Shown here piece by piece: positions 53,177 to 62,965 of a DNA stretch of 64,000 nt. The notes beneath the pieces are model-generated. The model was not told the DNA's origin. It searched no databases and saw nothing but the letters and a program-made list of their open reading frames with translations. Origin of the DNA: CAVYXZ01 sp965223835. GTDB lineage: Bacteria; Chloroflexota; Anaerolineae; Aggregatilineales; Phototrophicaceae. A program made the position numbers and the translations under genes. The number at the start of each line of letters is the position of its first letter. The first letter of the stretch is position 1. The stretch spans positions 558,001-622,000 of the forward strand of contig CBDCXQ010000001.1 in NCBI GenBank assembly GCA_965223835.1, read 5' to 3'.

Positions 53177-53342
53177 GATGTTGCTCCCTGTTTTTTCATT
53201 GGTTGTTCCCACTCCACTATACTGGCAGTTTGCACGAACCAAGTATAAACGATGCGCAAAAGCCACTTTGTAAGTTGATCGCCAGCCGAGTCGTTGCTGG
53301 TTATAATTGCAACCGCCGTTCGACACCACTGAGGATCACCAC

Positions 53343-56315
53343 ATGACTGATGTGTTCATCTCCTATTCTCGTCAAGACGATGAATTTGCCAAACGCTTGA
53401 CCAACGCCCTGAAGAAACAGGAACGCGATGTCTGGATTGACTGGGAGGACATCCCCCGCGCGGCAGACTGGCTCAACGAGATTTATGCCGGGGTCGAAAG
53501 CGCTGATACATTCTTATTCATCGTGACACAGCACTCGTTGACTAGCGAGATCTGCAATTACGAGGTCGCCCACGCCCGCAAACACAACAAACGCATCGTA
53601 CCGCTCATTCGTCAGCGGATTGAAGGCGACCTTGAAGCGCTGGTTAAAGGCCAATGGATGGACACGACCTGGGAGCAAACGGCCCGCGAAAACTGGCAGC
53701 AGATCGGACACCTTAACTGGATTTTCTTCGAGGATGACGAGAAGTTTGATGTCGAATTTGCGGCGCTGACCGAAACGTTGCAAACCGACATCGAACATGT
53801 CAACTTGCATACCCGATTGCTGGTGCGGGCGCGTGAATGGGAAAGCCGAGATAAGAACGCCGGTTTTCTGCTTACTGGAGACGAGATAAGCAGCGCGGAA
53901 GATTGGCTGCAACTGGCTGAAGCTGGTAGCAAAACTCCTGAGCCGACTCAACTTCATTGTGATTACATCCAGCAGAGCCGAGCACGCGAACAGGCCGAAA
54001 AACGGCTCCTGCGCAACCTCCGTCGGACGACGATCATTGCCGTAGTGATAGGTGCCATTGCAATTATTGCGACGATTGCATCGTTTTTCCTGTTTCAGCT
54101 GTCGGAAGTTCAGCGGGCCGAGGCGGAACGGGCCCAGGCACTGGCGGAAGATCGTGGTAATCAGGCTTCCAGCGTAGCGCTGGCCGCCAATGCACGCAAT
54201 CTTATCAATGACGCTGAAACCGGGCTGGGCCTGACACTGGCAATTGCCGCTTATGAAACCTATGATCCGCCGCTCGCCGATGTGCAGCAAACTCTGGCAC
54301 GCGCTATTTATGGTCCCAATGCTCTTTATCGTCTCAGCGAACACACAAAATCCGTGTTGGATGTCGCTTTCAACCCGGATGGTCGCACCGGCTACTCAGT
54401 GGCATCCGATGGCGCACTCATCTTCTGGGATCTAAATTCCGGGACGATGCTCAACGAAGTCACCTTTGCCGACAATCTGGTCGCCAATAATGTAGCTGTC
54501 AGCCCGGACGGCACGCAACTGGTTGTTTCGCTATTTGACAATTCGTTGCGCCTGTTGGATGCGACGGAAGGTAGCGAGGTTGCCACCTTGACCGGGCATG
54601 ATGACCTGGTTATGCAGGTGGTCTTCAGTCCTGATGGCAGCCGGTTGCTCTCCGGCGGGCTGGACCGTACCCTACGCCTGTGGGATGTGGCGACGGGTGA
54701 AGAACTGCAACGCATCGACAGCCCTGGCGCGATACTGAATCTGGCCTTTTCGCCGGATGGTCGGCTAGCGGTAACTGGTTCGGGTGACAGTATCCTCACT
54801 GGCTCTGAGTTTCAACGGGAAATTGACCGCACTGTACGGGTGTGGAACTTGCGGACCGGGTCGGAAATGCAAAAATTCACGCCCAACTCCGGGTTTGTGC
54901 GAGCTGTCGCCTTCAGCCCGGATGGCAGCAACGTAGTGGCGGGAACCTGGAACTCAGGTGACAATGGGCGGTTGCACCTATGGGACATTACGTCGGGAGA
55001 CAGGCAAAACATTTTTTTCGGGCACACGGACATCATTACCAATGTGGCTTTCAGCCCGGATGGTCAGCGTCTACTTTCAACTTCCTGGGACCGCTCTTTG
55101 CGCGTGTGGGACATCGCCACCAGCCTGGAAATCCAGCGTTTTCAAGGTCATCGGGACCGTGTGCTGTCGATGGCGCTGAGCGCGAATGGGGAATATGTTC
55201 TGACAGGCACGGGCAATGCCGGAAATGACGTACCTGACCCTGACATTGATCTGGCGGTTGATCAAGTTGTCTGGTTATGGGATCTGGAAAGCCGCGCGCA
55301 GATTCATCTGCTGGAAGGGCATGACGATTGGGTATGGGGTGTCGATATCAGTCCCGATAGTATCCTGGCGGCATCGGGTTCCGGCCCCTTAAGGCCCCCG
55401 GCGCTCGATTCCAGTGTGCGCATCTGGGATGTCGCCACCGGGGAGCAAATTCGGCGACTGGGCGGACATACCGATACCGTGCATGCGGTACGCTTCAGCC
55501 CGGATGGGGCGCTACTGGCATCGGCCAGTTGGGATGATACGGTGCGCATCTGGGAGGTGGCAAGCGGCGACAGACTCATCACTTACGATAGGCACACCGA
55601 CAATGTGCTCGGCGTAACCTTCAGTCACGATGGTGCAACCATTTTTTCAGCGTCCAGCGACAAGACCATTCACATGTGGGATGTCGCCTCAGGTGACGAG
55701 ATCAAGCGCTTTGAGGGGCACACGGGCGCGGTTAACAGTGTCGATCTCAGCTCGGATGGCATGCAGATCCTGACCGCTTCCGATGACCGCACCCTGCGTC
55801 TGTGGGATGTTGAGACTGGCGAACCGATCAGGCAATTCATCGGACATTCCGACCGCATCAATGATGCGATTTTTAGCCCCGATGGCACGCGCCTGATATC
55901 CACCTCGTGGGATACTTCCGTGCGCGAATGGGATGTCGCTACGGGCGAGGAAATTCGCCAATATATCGGGCACAATGGTCCGGTGTTTGGTGTGGATTAC
56001 AGCCCGGATGGTCGAATCGCAATGACGGCTTCGGCAGATCTGACTATTCGCCTGTGGAACACAGCAACCGGCCTCGAGATTCGGCGGTTCGAAGGACATA
56101 CCAACTGGATACTCAGTGTGTTGTTCAGCCCGGATGGTAACTTCGCTGTGTCCGGCGCGGAAGATAATACCGTTCGCTCATGGCGTGTGGAAAGCACACT
56201 GGACGGTCTGGTGGCGTGGGCGCATAATAACCGCTACGTCCCGGAACTAACCTGCGCTCAACGTGAACTCTATAATGTTGAGCCATTGTGCCAGGAATAT
56301 ACCGTGGCATCCTGA
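53343..56315 (+). CDS. TIR-WD40 membrane receptor-like protein
   Basis: A 990-residue protein from ATG 53343 (GAGG 9 bases upstream; an earlier ATG adds 12 residues). Residues 1-140 form a TIR domain (VFISYSRQDDEF, DVWIDWEDIP) with Glu46 in the WLNEIYAG position, where TIR NADases carry their catalytic Glu. A helical linker and a TM helix (about 230-252, TIIAVVIGAIAIIATIASFFLF) follow. A short coiled region leads to 14 WD40 repeats (about 330-985), enough for two seven-bladed propellers. The layout places the propellers on the opposite side of the membrane from the TIR domain. It could be a defence or signalling protein; no effector gene is adjacent. Confidence 0.88.
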   Translation: MTDVFISYSRQDDEFAKRLTNALKKQERDVWIDWEDIPRAADWLNEIYAGVESADTFLFIVTQHSLTSEICNYEVAHARKHNKRIVPLIRQRIEGDLEALVKGQWMDTTWEQTARENWQQIGHLNWIFFEDDEKFDVEFAALTETLQTDIEHVNLHTRLLVRAREWESRDKNAGFLLTGDEISSAEDWLQLAEAGSKTPEPTQLHCDYIQQSRAREQAEKRLLRNLRRTTIIAVVIGAIAIIATIASFFLFQLSEVQRAEAERAQALAEDRGNQASSVALAANARNLINDAETGLGLTLAIAAYETYDPPLADVQQTLARAIYGPNALYRLSEHTKSVLDVAFNPDGRTGYSVASDGALIFWDLNSGTMLNEVTFADNLVANNVAVSPDGTQLVVSLFDNSLRLLDATEGSEVATLTGHDDLVMQVVFSPDGSRLLSGGLDRTLRLWDVATGEELQRIDSPGAILNLAFSPDGRLAVTGSGDSILTGSEFQREIDRTVRVWNLRTGSEMQKFTPNSGFVRAVAFSPDGSNVVAGTWNSGDNGRLHLWDITSGDRQNIFFGHTDIITNVAFSPDGQRLLSTSWDRSLRVWDIATSLEIQRFQGHRDRVLSMALSANGEYVLTGTGNAGNDVPDPDIDLAVDQVVWLWDLESRAQIHLLEGHDDWVWGVDISPDSILAASGSGPLRPPALDSSVRIWDVATGEQIRRLGGHTDTVHAVRFSPDGALLASASWDDTVRIWEVASGDRLITYDRHTDNVLGVTFSHDGATIFSASSDKTIHMWDVASGDEIKRFEGHTGAVNSVDLSSDGMQILTASDDRTLRLWDVETGEPIRQFIGHSDRINDAIFSPDGTRLISTSWDTSVREWDVATGEEIRQYIGHNGPVFGVDYSPDGRIAMTASADLTIRLWNTATGLEIRRFEGHTNWILSVLFSPDGNFAVSGAEDNTVRSWRVESTLDGLVAWAHNNRYVPELTCAQRELYNVEPLCQEYTVAS

Positions 56316-56380
56316 AATTGATTAGTATTCTGCTGCAAATAGATGATGAGCGGAAATAGCCAGGTTTTGGAGTAACTGAT

Positions 56381-57613
56381 ATGTTCCCCTTTGGTGATGC
56401 GCGTGACTGGTTTGGCGAGAAGCGTTTTGGGCTGTTCATTCACTGGGGGCTATATGCGCTCAATGAATGGCATGAGCAGGATCAATGGCGGCGGCGGTTT
56501 CCCCGTGCTGAGTATGTGCCGCTGGCGCAACGCTTCAACCCGGTCAACTTCGACCCGGATGCCTGGCTGGATGTGGCCGAGGCTGCCGGGATGGAGTACG
56601 TGTGCTTCACGACCAAGCATCACGATGGCTTCTGCATGTGGGATACGGCCCAGACCGATTACAACATCATGCACACGCCCTACAGTCAGGACATCCTCGC
56701 CCAACTCGCCGCAGCCTGTCAGCGGCGTGGCTTTCCGTTGATGCTGTATTACTCGGTAGTCGATTGGCATCATCCCAATTATCCCAATCAGGGCCGCAGC
56801 CACGAACTCGAACAACCGGAACCGGGCGATGACCCCGATTTCGATAAGTATCTGGACTTCCTCAAGGCGCAGATCCGCGAGTTATGTACCAATTATGGCG
56901 CGATTCACGGCATCTGGTGGGACATGAACGTCACCGGCGTGGTGGATGAATCAATCAACGCCATGATCCGCGAATTGCAGCCAGCGGCGGTCATCAATAA
57001 TCGCGGTTTTGATGCGGGTGATTACGGCACACCGGAACGCGATAATGTTCGCGATGAATCGCGGGTGTTCACGCGACGCACCGAAGCCTGTCAGTCGGTT
57101 GGGCGCGAAAGCTGGTGCTATCGGGCGGATGAGGATTACTACAGCGACCTGCATCTGATGCGCAGCATTGATCGCACACTGGCGCGGGACGGCAATTATC
57201 TGCTCAACGTCGGTCCGAAGCCGGATGGCACGCTGCCGCCGGAAGCTGTCGCCATCTTACAACGTATCGGTGCGTGGTACAATGCAGTCAAGGAATCCTT
57301 CGTCGAACCGGCCTCACACAAAACGGATAATCTCGACGTGCTGCTCACGGAAGACGAAAAAGCGCTGTATGTACATCTCTTCCGCGAACCGCTCATGCGC
57401 CGGGTGCTGCTCAATCCGCTGGATCAATTGCCGCAAAAAGTGACTCTGCTCAACACCGGGCAGGAACTCCCCGCCCGCAACGATCCGCTGCCGACGTTGC
57501 ATATGGATAAAGGTGGACTGCTGACGTCTGGGAAAAAAGATTACCTGCGCATCGCCGAATTACCCGTCAATGAGCTGGCGGGGCAGGTGCTGGTGCTAAA
57601 GCTGGAATTTTAG
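56381..57613 (+). CDS. Alpha-L-fucosidase (GH29)
   Basis: A 410-residue protein. GH29 blocks: FGLFIHWGLYALNEW, YVCFTTKHHDGFCMWDT, LMLYYSVVDWHHPN and GIWWDMN with the nucleophile Asp181. No signal peptide is seen, so the enzyme acts on imported oligosaccharides. The C-terminal part (about 300-410) is a beta-sandwich. Together with the GH127 gene downstream it suggests use of plant or exopolysaccharide side-chain sugars. Confidence 0.9.
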   Translation: MFPFGDARDWFGEKRFGLFIHWGLYALNEWHEQDQWRRRFPRAEYVPLAQRFNPVNFDPDAWLDVAEAAGMEYVCFTTKHHDGFCMWDTAQTDYNIMHTPYSQDILAQLAAACQRRGFPLMLYYSVVDWHHPNYPNQGRSHELEQPEPGDDPDFDKYLDFLKAQIRELCTNYGAIHGIWWDMNVTGVVDESINAMIRELQPAAVINNRGFDAGDYGTPERDNVRDESRVFTRRTEACQSVGRESWCYRADEDYYSDLHLMRSIDRTLARDGNYLLNVGPKPDGTLPPEAVAILQRIGAWYNAVKESFVEPASHKTDNLDVLLTEDEKALYVHLFREPLMRRVLLNPLDQLPQKVTLLNTGQELPARNDPLPTLHMDKGGLLTSGKKDYLRIAELPVNELAGQVLVLKLEF

Positions 57614-57682
57614 GATGGGAAGCTCAACCGGCCAACTACCGATTCTCGCAGCTTGATCGCTCTGGCCGTTTTTGATTTGCGG

Positions 57683-58243
57683 TCAGCAGGCATACTTGAA
57701 GCACTCGGCGGTATGGTCGTTGACAAGGCCGCACGCCTGCATGTAGGCGTAACAGATCGTCGGCCCGACGAATTTGAAGCCGCGTTTTTTCAGGTCTTTG
57801 CTCATGGCTTCTGATGTCGCGGTTTTTGCCGGTAAATCGGCCAGCGTTTGAAAGCAATTGAGTTGGGGCGTGCCGTCAACGTACTGCCAGATATACGCAT
57901 CGAAACTGCCGAATTCGGCCTGCACCTTGAGAAAGGCCTGGGCATTCGTCACGACGCTGTTGATCTTGGCGCGGTTGCGGATGATACGGGTATCGGCTAA
58001 CAATTCTGCAATTTTTTTATCATCATATTCGGCGACGATCTCTGGCTGAAAATCATCGAACAAGGCTTTGTATTCTGCCTGCCGCTTGAGGATCGTAATC
58101 CAGCTTAAACCGGCCTGTGCCCCTTCCAGCGAGAGCATTTCAAAATGTAACCGGTCATCATGCACCGGCACCCCCCACACGTTATCATGATAGACCTGAT
58201 ACAGCGGATCATCGCCACACCACGCACAACGATTTGCTGGCAT
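57683..58243 (-). CDS. tag: DNA-3-methyladenine glycosylase I
   Basis: A 186-residue base-excision repair enzyme. The N-terminal RCAWCG with a nearby His and the C-terminal NDHTAECFKY supply the zinc-snap ligands (Cys, His, His, Cys). The catalytic Glu lies in FEMLSLEGAQAGLSW. Length matches Tag. It removes 3-methyladenine from alkylated DNA. It is convergent with the fucosidase gene and unrelated to it in function. Confidence 0.95.
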   Translation of the reverse strand: MPANRCAWCGDDPLYQVYHDNVWGVPVHDDRLHFEMLSLEGAQAGLSWITILKRQAEYKALFDDFQPEIVAEYDDKKIAELLADTRIIRNRAKINSVVTNAQAFLKVQAEFGSFDAYIWQYVDGTPQLNCFQTLADLPAKTATSEAMSKDLKKRGFKFVGPTICYAYMQACGLVNDHTAECFKYAC

Positions 58244-58419
58244 TACATTCCCCCAAGTTGTTAGAACATGCGTCTCTATTTTACACGATTATCCGGCTGA
58301 ATTGGACTGGTGGTCGGGAGGCGCAGTCTATGTTACGATTCGCGTCATTGGCAGAGACTGACTTTTGCAAAAAAATTAAAATTTGATGTTACGCAGATTC
58401 ACTCGAGTTTGTACCCAAA

Positions 58420-58439
58420 CAGTGGGTTTAAACCCACTG
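58420..58439. repeat. Perfect 20-bp palindrome upstream of the GH127 gene
   Basis: CAGTGGGTTT followed by its exact complement AAACCCACTG, 60 bases before the GH127 start. It could be an operator for a dimeric repressor controlling the glycosidase gene. It could also be a copy of a short dispersed repeat, since its flank (GCCTAC) resembles the ends of other palindromes in this window. Confidence 0.55.
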
Positions 58440-58498
58440 CCTACAAGCACAAGGTGCGTAAAGTCAGTTAAAATATTTTTCAAGAAGCGAGGCACACA

Positions 58499-60436
58499 TT
58501 GGTCAAACAAGTTGATTCGCTTAAGTCTGCCCGGTTACAAGCAGTCCGTTTTGGCGAAGGTTTCTGGGGAGACCGACTCCAGACTAACCGGACGGTAACG
58601 CTACCGGCGGTCCAGCATCAATCAGACATCACCGGACGCTTTGCTGCCTGGAAATTAGATTGGCAGCCGGGCGACCCCAATAAACCTCATTATTTTTGGG
58701 ATTCTGACGGGGCCAAGTGGATTGAAGCCGCCGCCTATAGTCTGGCAACCCACCCGGACGCCCAACTGGAAGCGCAGGTTGATGCCATTATTGATTTAAT
58801 TGCGCAGGCCCAGCACGCTGACGGCTATCTGAACATCTATTTCACGGTCGTTGAGCCGGAAAAGCGCTGGCAGAACTTGCGTGATTGGCATGAACTGTAC
58901 TGTGCCGGGCATCTAATCGAAGCGGCTGTCGCCTACTTTGAAGCCACCGGCAAGCGTCAATTGCTGGATGTTATGTGCCGCTATGTCGACTACATTGCGA
59001 CGTTGTTTGGCCCGAACGAAGGTCAAAAGCGTGGGTACCCTGGTCATCAAGAGATCGAACTGGCGCTGGTGAAGTTGTATCGCATCACGGGCGCGGCGCA
59101 ATATCTGGCGCTGAGTCAATTTTTCATTGACGAGCGCGGCCAACAACCGCATTATTTCGACACCGAAGCGCTGGCACGTGGCGAGCGTTTGGCAGATTAT
59201 TGGGCCAAAACGCATCAATATACGCAGTCCCATTTGCCGGTGCGTGAACAGCGTGAGCCGGTTGGTCATGCGGTGCGAGCCTGCTATTTATACGCGGGGA
59301 TGGCGGATGTCGCGCTTGAGACCGGCGACACAGCGCTGGCGGCAGCCTGTAAACGCATCTGGGAAAACCTGACGGCGACCCAGATGTATATTACGGGCGG
59401 GATTGGGCCAACCTACCTCAACGAGGGTTTTACTACTGCCTATGATTTGCCCAATGAAACGGCCTATGCTGAGACCTGTGCCGCGATTGCGCTGGTGTTC
59501 TGGGCGCAGCGTATGTTTCAGCTTGACCCGGATAGTCGCTACACCGATGTGATAGAGCGGGCGCTGTATAATGGCGTCCTCAGCGGCGTCTCGCAGTTGG
59601 GGGATCGTTTCTTTTATGCCAATCCGCTGGCAGCCCAACCGCATGTTCACCCCTACAATCCCCGGCATGCATTGGCGCACCCCGATTATATGCATTATCA
59701 ACGTGAAGAATGGTTTGATTGTGCCTGTTGTCCGCCTAATCTGGCACGTCTGCTGGCAAGCCTGGGGCAATATGTTTACTCGACGGGACCCGATACGATT
59801 TATGTCCATTTGTATGCGGCATCCAGCCTGGAGTCGGCGGTCAATGGGCAGGTCATCAAGGTGGAACAGCGCACAAATTATCCCTGGGATGAGCAGGTAC
59901 AGATTGTGGTTCAGGCTGACCAACCCGCTCAATTCACACTCAGTTTACGCGTTCCGGGCTGGTGTGGTGAACCCAGCATTGCGGTGAATGGCGACTCGAT
60001 TGATGCCCCGGTACATAAGGGTTATGCAACGATCGAGCGCGAATGGCAGCCGGGCGATCAAGTCTTATTGAACTTGCCCATGCCGGTCGAGCGCGTCCAA
60101 GCGCACCCCAAAGTCTGGGCAAATGTCGGCCAGGTGGCGTTGCAACGGGGACCCATCGTCTACTGTTTAGAGGAAGTAGATAATGGCCCCGATCTCGCCA
60201 GTATCGTACTTCCCAACGACGTGGAACTTCGCGCTGACTTCGACGCGGACTTGCTTGGCGGAATCACGGTAGTTACGGGTACTGCGCTGCGCAGCACCAG
60301 TTCGACAACCGACCTGTACCAGTCAGCGGCAGCAGTCAACTCAGCCGTGCCCTTTAGCTTAAGGGCAATACCCTATGCATTATGGGCGAACCGGGAACCC
60401 GGTGAAATGCGCGTCTGGATTCAGGCAGGGACGTGA
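58499..60436 (+). CDS. Beta-L-arabinofuranosidase (GH127)
   Basis: A 645-residue cytoplasmic enzyme with TTG start (GAGG about 7 bases upstream). The (alpha/alpha)6 barrel carries the zinc/cysteine catalytic site: Glu325 and Cys327 in YAETCAAI, and Cys410-Cys411 in DCACCPPNL, corresponding to Glu338, Cys340, Cys417 and Cys418 of the Bifidobacterium enzyme HypBA1. A C-terminal beta-sandwich follows. It releases beta-L-arabinofuranose from hydroxyproline-linked or polysaccharide chains. Next genes: DUF624 membrane protein and a HAD hydrolase on the same strand. Confidence 0.93.
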   Translation: MVKQVDSLKSARLQAVRFGEGFWGDRLQTNRTVTLPAVQHQSDITGRFAAWKLDWQPGDPNKPHYFWDSDGAKWIEAAAYSLATHPDAQLEAQVDAIIDLIAQAQHADGYLNIYFTVVEPEKRWQNLRDWHELYCAGHLIEAAVAYFEATGKRQLLDVMCRYVDYIATLFGPNEGQKRGYPGHQEIELALVKLYRITGAAQYLALSQFFIDERGQQPHYFDTEALARGERLADYWAKTHQYTQSHLPVREQREPVGHAVRACYLYAGMADVALETGDTALAAACKRIWENLTATQMYITGGIGPTYLNEGFTTAYDLPNETAYAETCAAIALVFWAQRMFQLDPDSRYTDVIERALYNGVLSGVSQLGDRFFYANPLAAQPHVHPYNPRHALAHPDYMHYQREEWFDCACCPPNLARLLASLGQYVYSTGPDTIYVHLYAASSLESAVNGQVIKVEQRTNYPWDEQVQIVVQADQPAQFTLSLRVPGWCGEPSIAVNGDSIDAPVHKGYATIEREWQPGDQVLLNLPMPVERVQAHPKVWANVGQVALQRGPIVYCLEEVDNGPDLASIVLPNDVELRADFDADLLGGITVVTGTALRSTSSTTDLYQSAAAVNSAVPFSLRAIPYALWANREPGEMRVWIQAGT

Positions 60437-60511
60437 TGTGTGATGTTCATCGTCATCCAGCCTGGGGCAAAATATTGTAAATTCTTTTGGTTTGATTGAG
60501 GGAAGTCCAAT

Positions 60512-61159
60512 TTGTCACTCTCTTTTTTGATGCCCGATCCCGGTTCCTGGGCGGACCGGGTGTTTACGTTTATCATCGCCAATTTGCTCTGGCTGTTTTG
60601 TGCAGTGCTGGTGCTGCCTTTACCGGCGGCGACCGCCGGGCTGTTTGCAACGTTGATGCCCTGGATGCGGGGCAAGGATAAAGAAGTTTTTGTCGTCTTT
60701 TTTGGGACGATGCGCCGCCTCTGGTTGAAAAGCACCCTGCTACTGGTAGTTGATGTCGCCATCATTGCCCTGCTGCTGCTGAATTTCCGGTTAATGAACC
60801 TCATGGACCAGGACAATATCTTGCTCTGGTTTGCGCGTAGTGCGCAGATTTTTGTCTTGCTGGCCGTGTTAATGACCAATGTTTATCTGTGGCCGCTGCT
60901 CGTGCTCTTCGATTTACCCCTGCGGCGGCTGGTATCGGTATCGGTGCGGCTGGGGCTGGTGCATCCCTTTTGGACGCTGCTGGTGATCGGGTTGGCCGTT
61001 TTGCCGATTCTGTCAGGGCTGATTGTGCCCGGCGTGATCATTATTCTGGGAGGCGGCTCAGCGATTGCATTCATCGTTAACTGGGGAGCCTGGCGCATCA
61101 TCAAACTTCATGCCACCCCCGAAGAATTAGCGGAATTGGATGAACTGGACCGGGAGTAA
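60512..61159 (+). CDS. DUF624/YesL-family membrane protein
   Basis: A 215-residue protein with TTG start preceded by GAGGGAAG. About five TM helices; the N-terminus (DPGSWADRVFTFIIANLLWLFCAVLVLPLPAATAGLFATL) is the DUF624 signature. In Bacillus, YesL belongs to a rhamnogalacturonan-use cluster, and DUF624 genes commonly accompany sugar transport or glycosidase genes. Here it follows the GH127 gene by 75 bases, consistent with that role. Molecular function unknown. Confidence 0.85.
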   Translation: MSLSFLMPDPGSWADRVFTFIIANLLWLFCAVLVLPLPAATAGLFATLMPWMRGKDKEVFVVFFGTMRRLWLKSTLLLVVDVAIIALLLLNFRLMNLMDQDNILLWFARSAQIFVLLAVLMTNVYLWPLLVLFDLPLRRLVSVSVRLGLVHPFWTLLVIGLAVLPILSGLIVPGVIIILGGGSAIAFIVNWGAWRIIKLHATPEELAELDELDRE

Positions 61160-61164
61160 ACCCG

Positions 61165-61695
61165 TTGAATAGACATATTCTCGCGGTGTGCCTGGATTGT
61201 GGTGACACCCTGGTTGACGAAGCCACCGAAATCAAAGATGAACGCGAAGTCACGCAGCAAGCCGATCTGATTCCGGGTGCGGCGGCGATGGTACGTGGCA
61301 TCAAGCAGCGGGGTTATCCACTGGCCCTGGTGGCCGATGGCCCGGTGGGGACGTTCCATAATGTGCTGCATCAACATCACCTGTACGAGTTGTTCGATGT
61401 ATTTGCGATTTCAGGCGAAGTCGGCGTGAGTAAGCCGGATGCGCGAATGTTCCAGCACGCGCTGGATCAACTGAACATCGCGCCTGCTGATTATGGTCGG
61501 GTGGTGATGCTCGGCAATCATCTGGGGCGGGACATCAAAGGAGCGAACGCGCTGGGGATCATCAGCGTGTGGCTCAACTGGTCGCCACGTCGGTCCAAAG
61601 TCCCGGCGGACTCTACAGAAGTGCCACGCTATACGCTACAATCGCCCGCAGACTTTTTACCGTTAATTGAGCAGATTGAAGCGACATTCTCATGA
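61165..61695 (+). CDS. HAD-superfamily hydrolase
   Basis: A 176-residue protein with TTG start (GGGAG 8 bases upstream). HAD motif I is LDCGDTLVD, where the usual first nucleophilic Asp is followed by Cys, motif II lies in LALVADG, motif III is the Lys in GVSKPDARMF, and motif IV is MLGNHLGRDIKGA. Motif IV has N-H in place of the common GD. No cap domain is apparent from the length. Substrate unknown; possibly a small-phosphate or sugar phosphatase. The stop overlaps the start of the nitroreductase gene (ATGA). Confidence 0.82.
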   Translation: MNRHILAVCLDCGDTLVDEATEIKDEREVTQQADLIPGAAAMVRGIKQRGYPLALVADGPVGTFHNVLHQHHLYELFDVFAISGEVGVSKPDARMFQHALDQLNIAPADYGRVVMLGNHLGRDIKGANALGIISVWLNWSPRRSKVPADSTEVPRYTLQSPADFLPLIEQIEATFS

Positions 61696-62293
61696 CCCAA
61701 ACGCAAACCGCCATCCATCCGTTGATTTCCCAACGCCGTAGTCCCCGCGCCTACCAACCAACGTTGGTTGCACCAGAAACATTGACCGGTTGCTAGAAGC
61801 GGCACGCTGGGCCGCCTCGTCACGTAATCGCCAGCCCTGGCATTTTATTGTGGCGACCAAAGATGACCCACAGGAATATGAGCGTCTCTTTCATTGCTTG
61901 CTGGAAGGCAACCAGAAGTGGGCACAGACTGCGCCGGTTTTGATGCTGGTGGTTGCGCTGATGGAAGAGGCTGGTACGCCCATTCGCCATAGCTGGTATG
62001 ACAGCGGTTTGGCAGTCGGCAACCTGACCGTGCAGGCGCTGGCGGAAGGCTTGATGCTGCGTCAGATGGGTGGCATCGACCGCGACAAAGCCCGACAGGT
62101 TTACGACATTCCCGCCGACTATGAAGCCATTTGCGGCCTGGCAATCGGCTATCCGGCTGATCCTAATACCCTGCCCGATGAACAACGCGAACGCGAAACC
62201 GCCCCCCGCGTGCGCAAGGCGCTGAGCGAGTTTGTGTTCACCGGCGAATGGGGTCAGGCTTCAAAGCTGGTTGATGGTCAGGACCAGGCATAG
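61692..62293 (+). pseudogene. Nitroreductase-family gene disrupted by a single-base frameshift
   Basis: ATG 61692 opens a frame reading HPLISQRRSPRAYQPTLVAPETLTGC-stop, the typical nitroreductase N-terminus. Just before the stop the downstream frame reads DRLLEAARWAASSRNRQPWHFIV and continues through family sequence (GLAVGNLTVQALAEGLMLRQMGG, AICGLAIGYP) to 62293. A one-base deletion near 61780-61784 (an A lost from ACA-ATT) explains the shift. The intact protein would have about 200 residues and bind FMN. Either the strain has lost it or the base is an assembly error. A TTG at 61790 would allow a shorter product lacking the FMN-binding SRRSPR region. Confidence 0.85.
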
Positions 62294-62306
62294 TCCTGTA
62301 ACATGC

Positions 62307-62945
62307 CTATTCCAGTTTGATACCAGCGGCCATGCCATCACCAATGGCGAAGATGGTGCTGTAGAGACGCTTATTCGCAGCCAGTGCCTGATTGAATTCG
62401 TGCATAATCCGGTCATCATCGCTTTGCGGGTCCATGACGCGGCCCCCACGAAAAGCATTATGTGCGGTGACGATTCCACCAATCCGCAAGTTCTCAACCG
62501 CCCAGTCCAGGTATTGCGGATAGCTACCTTTGTCGGCATCGATGAACACCAGATCAAACGGACCCGACCCCGTGAGTTTGGCTAATGATTGCAGCCCAGG
62601 ACCTTCCAGCAGTTCAACCTGTTGACTGAGGCCAGCCCGTTCGAAACTGGCACGGGCAACTGCTGCGTGTTTGCTACTGGCTTCCAGCGTATACAATTTG
62701 CCGGTGACGGGCAGGGCACGGGCCAGCCAGGTCCCGCTATACCCGGCCAGGGTGCCGATTTCGACCACTTTTTGGGCTTGTGTGACCTTGACCAGAAATT
62801 GTAGCAACCGGCCTTCCTGCGGTGCGAGGCTGATTTGTGGCATGTCATTGCGACGCGTTTCGGCCTGAATCGTTGTCAAAACGTCATCTTCGGCTGCGAA
62901 AAGGTCGGTAACATACTGTTCAAATGTCTGCTGCTTATCTGCCAT
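62307..62945 (-). CDS. Class I SAM-dependent O-methyltransferase (caffeoyl-CoA-type fold)
   Basis: A 212-residue protein; ATG 62945 has GGGAG 8 bases upstream. SAM-binding motif I is VVEIGTLAGYSGTWLA, followed by FIDADKGSYPQYLDWAVENLRIGG and the metal-site region AHNAFRGGRV, as in the CCoAMT/COMT-like family. It methylates a catechol-like or other hydroxyl substrate, not further defined. It is convergent with the broken nitroreductase gene. Confidence 0.9.
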   Translation of the reverse strand: MADKQQTFEQYVTDLFAAEDDVLTTIQAETRRNDMPQISLAPQEGRLLQFLVKVTQAQKVVEIGTLAGYSGTWLARALPVTGKLYTLEASSKHAAVARASFERAGLSQQVELLEGPGLQSLAKLTGSGPFDLVFIDADKGSYPQYLDWAVENLRIGGIVTAHNAFRGGRVMDPQSDDDRIMHEFNQALAANKRLYSTIFAIGDGMAAGIKLE

Positions 62946-62965
62946 GCTCAAAGCTCCCGTTTTAC

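Noticed and set aside
53307..53342. Longer start for the TIR-WD40 protein
   Set aside because: The internal ATG 53343 has a good GAGG and begins exactly at the TIR motif.
53514..54344. Minus-strand ORF of 276 codons
   Set aside because: Antisense to the TIR-WD40 gene; Cys/Arg/Gln-rich chance sequence.
59288..59932. Minus-strand ORF of 214 codons
   Set aside because: Antisense to the GH127 catalytic domain.
61692..61797. Selenocysteine or recoding explanation for the nitroreductase interruption
   Set aside because: The stop is TAG and the homologous sequence continues in another frame, so a simple indel explains it.
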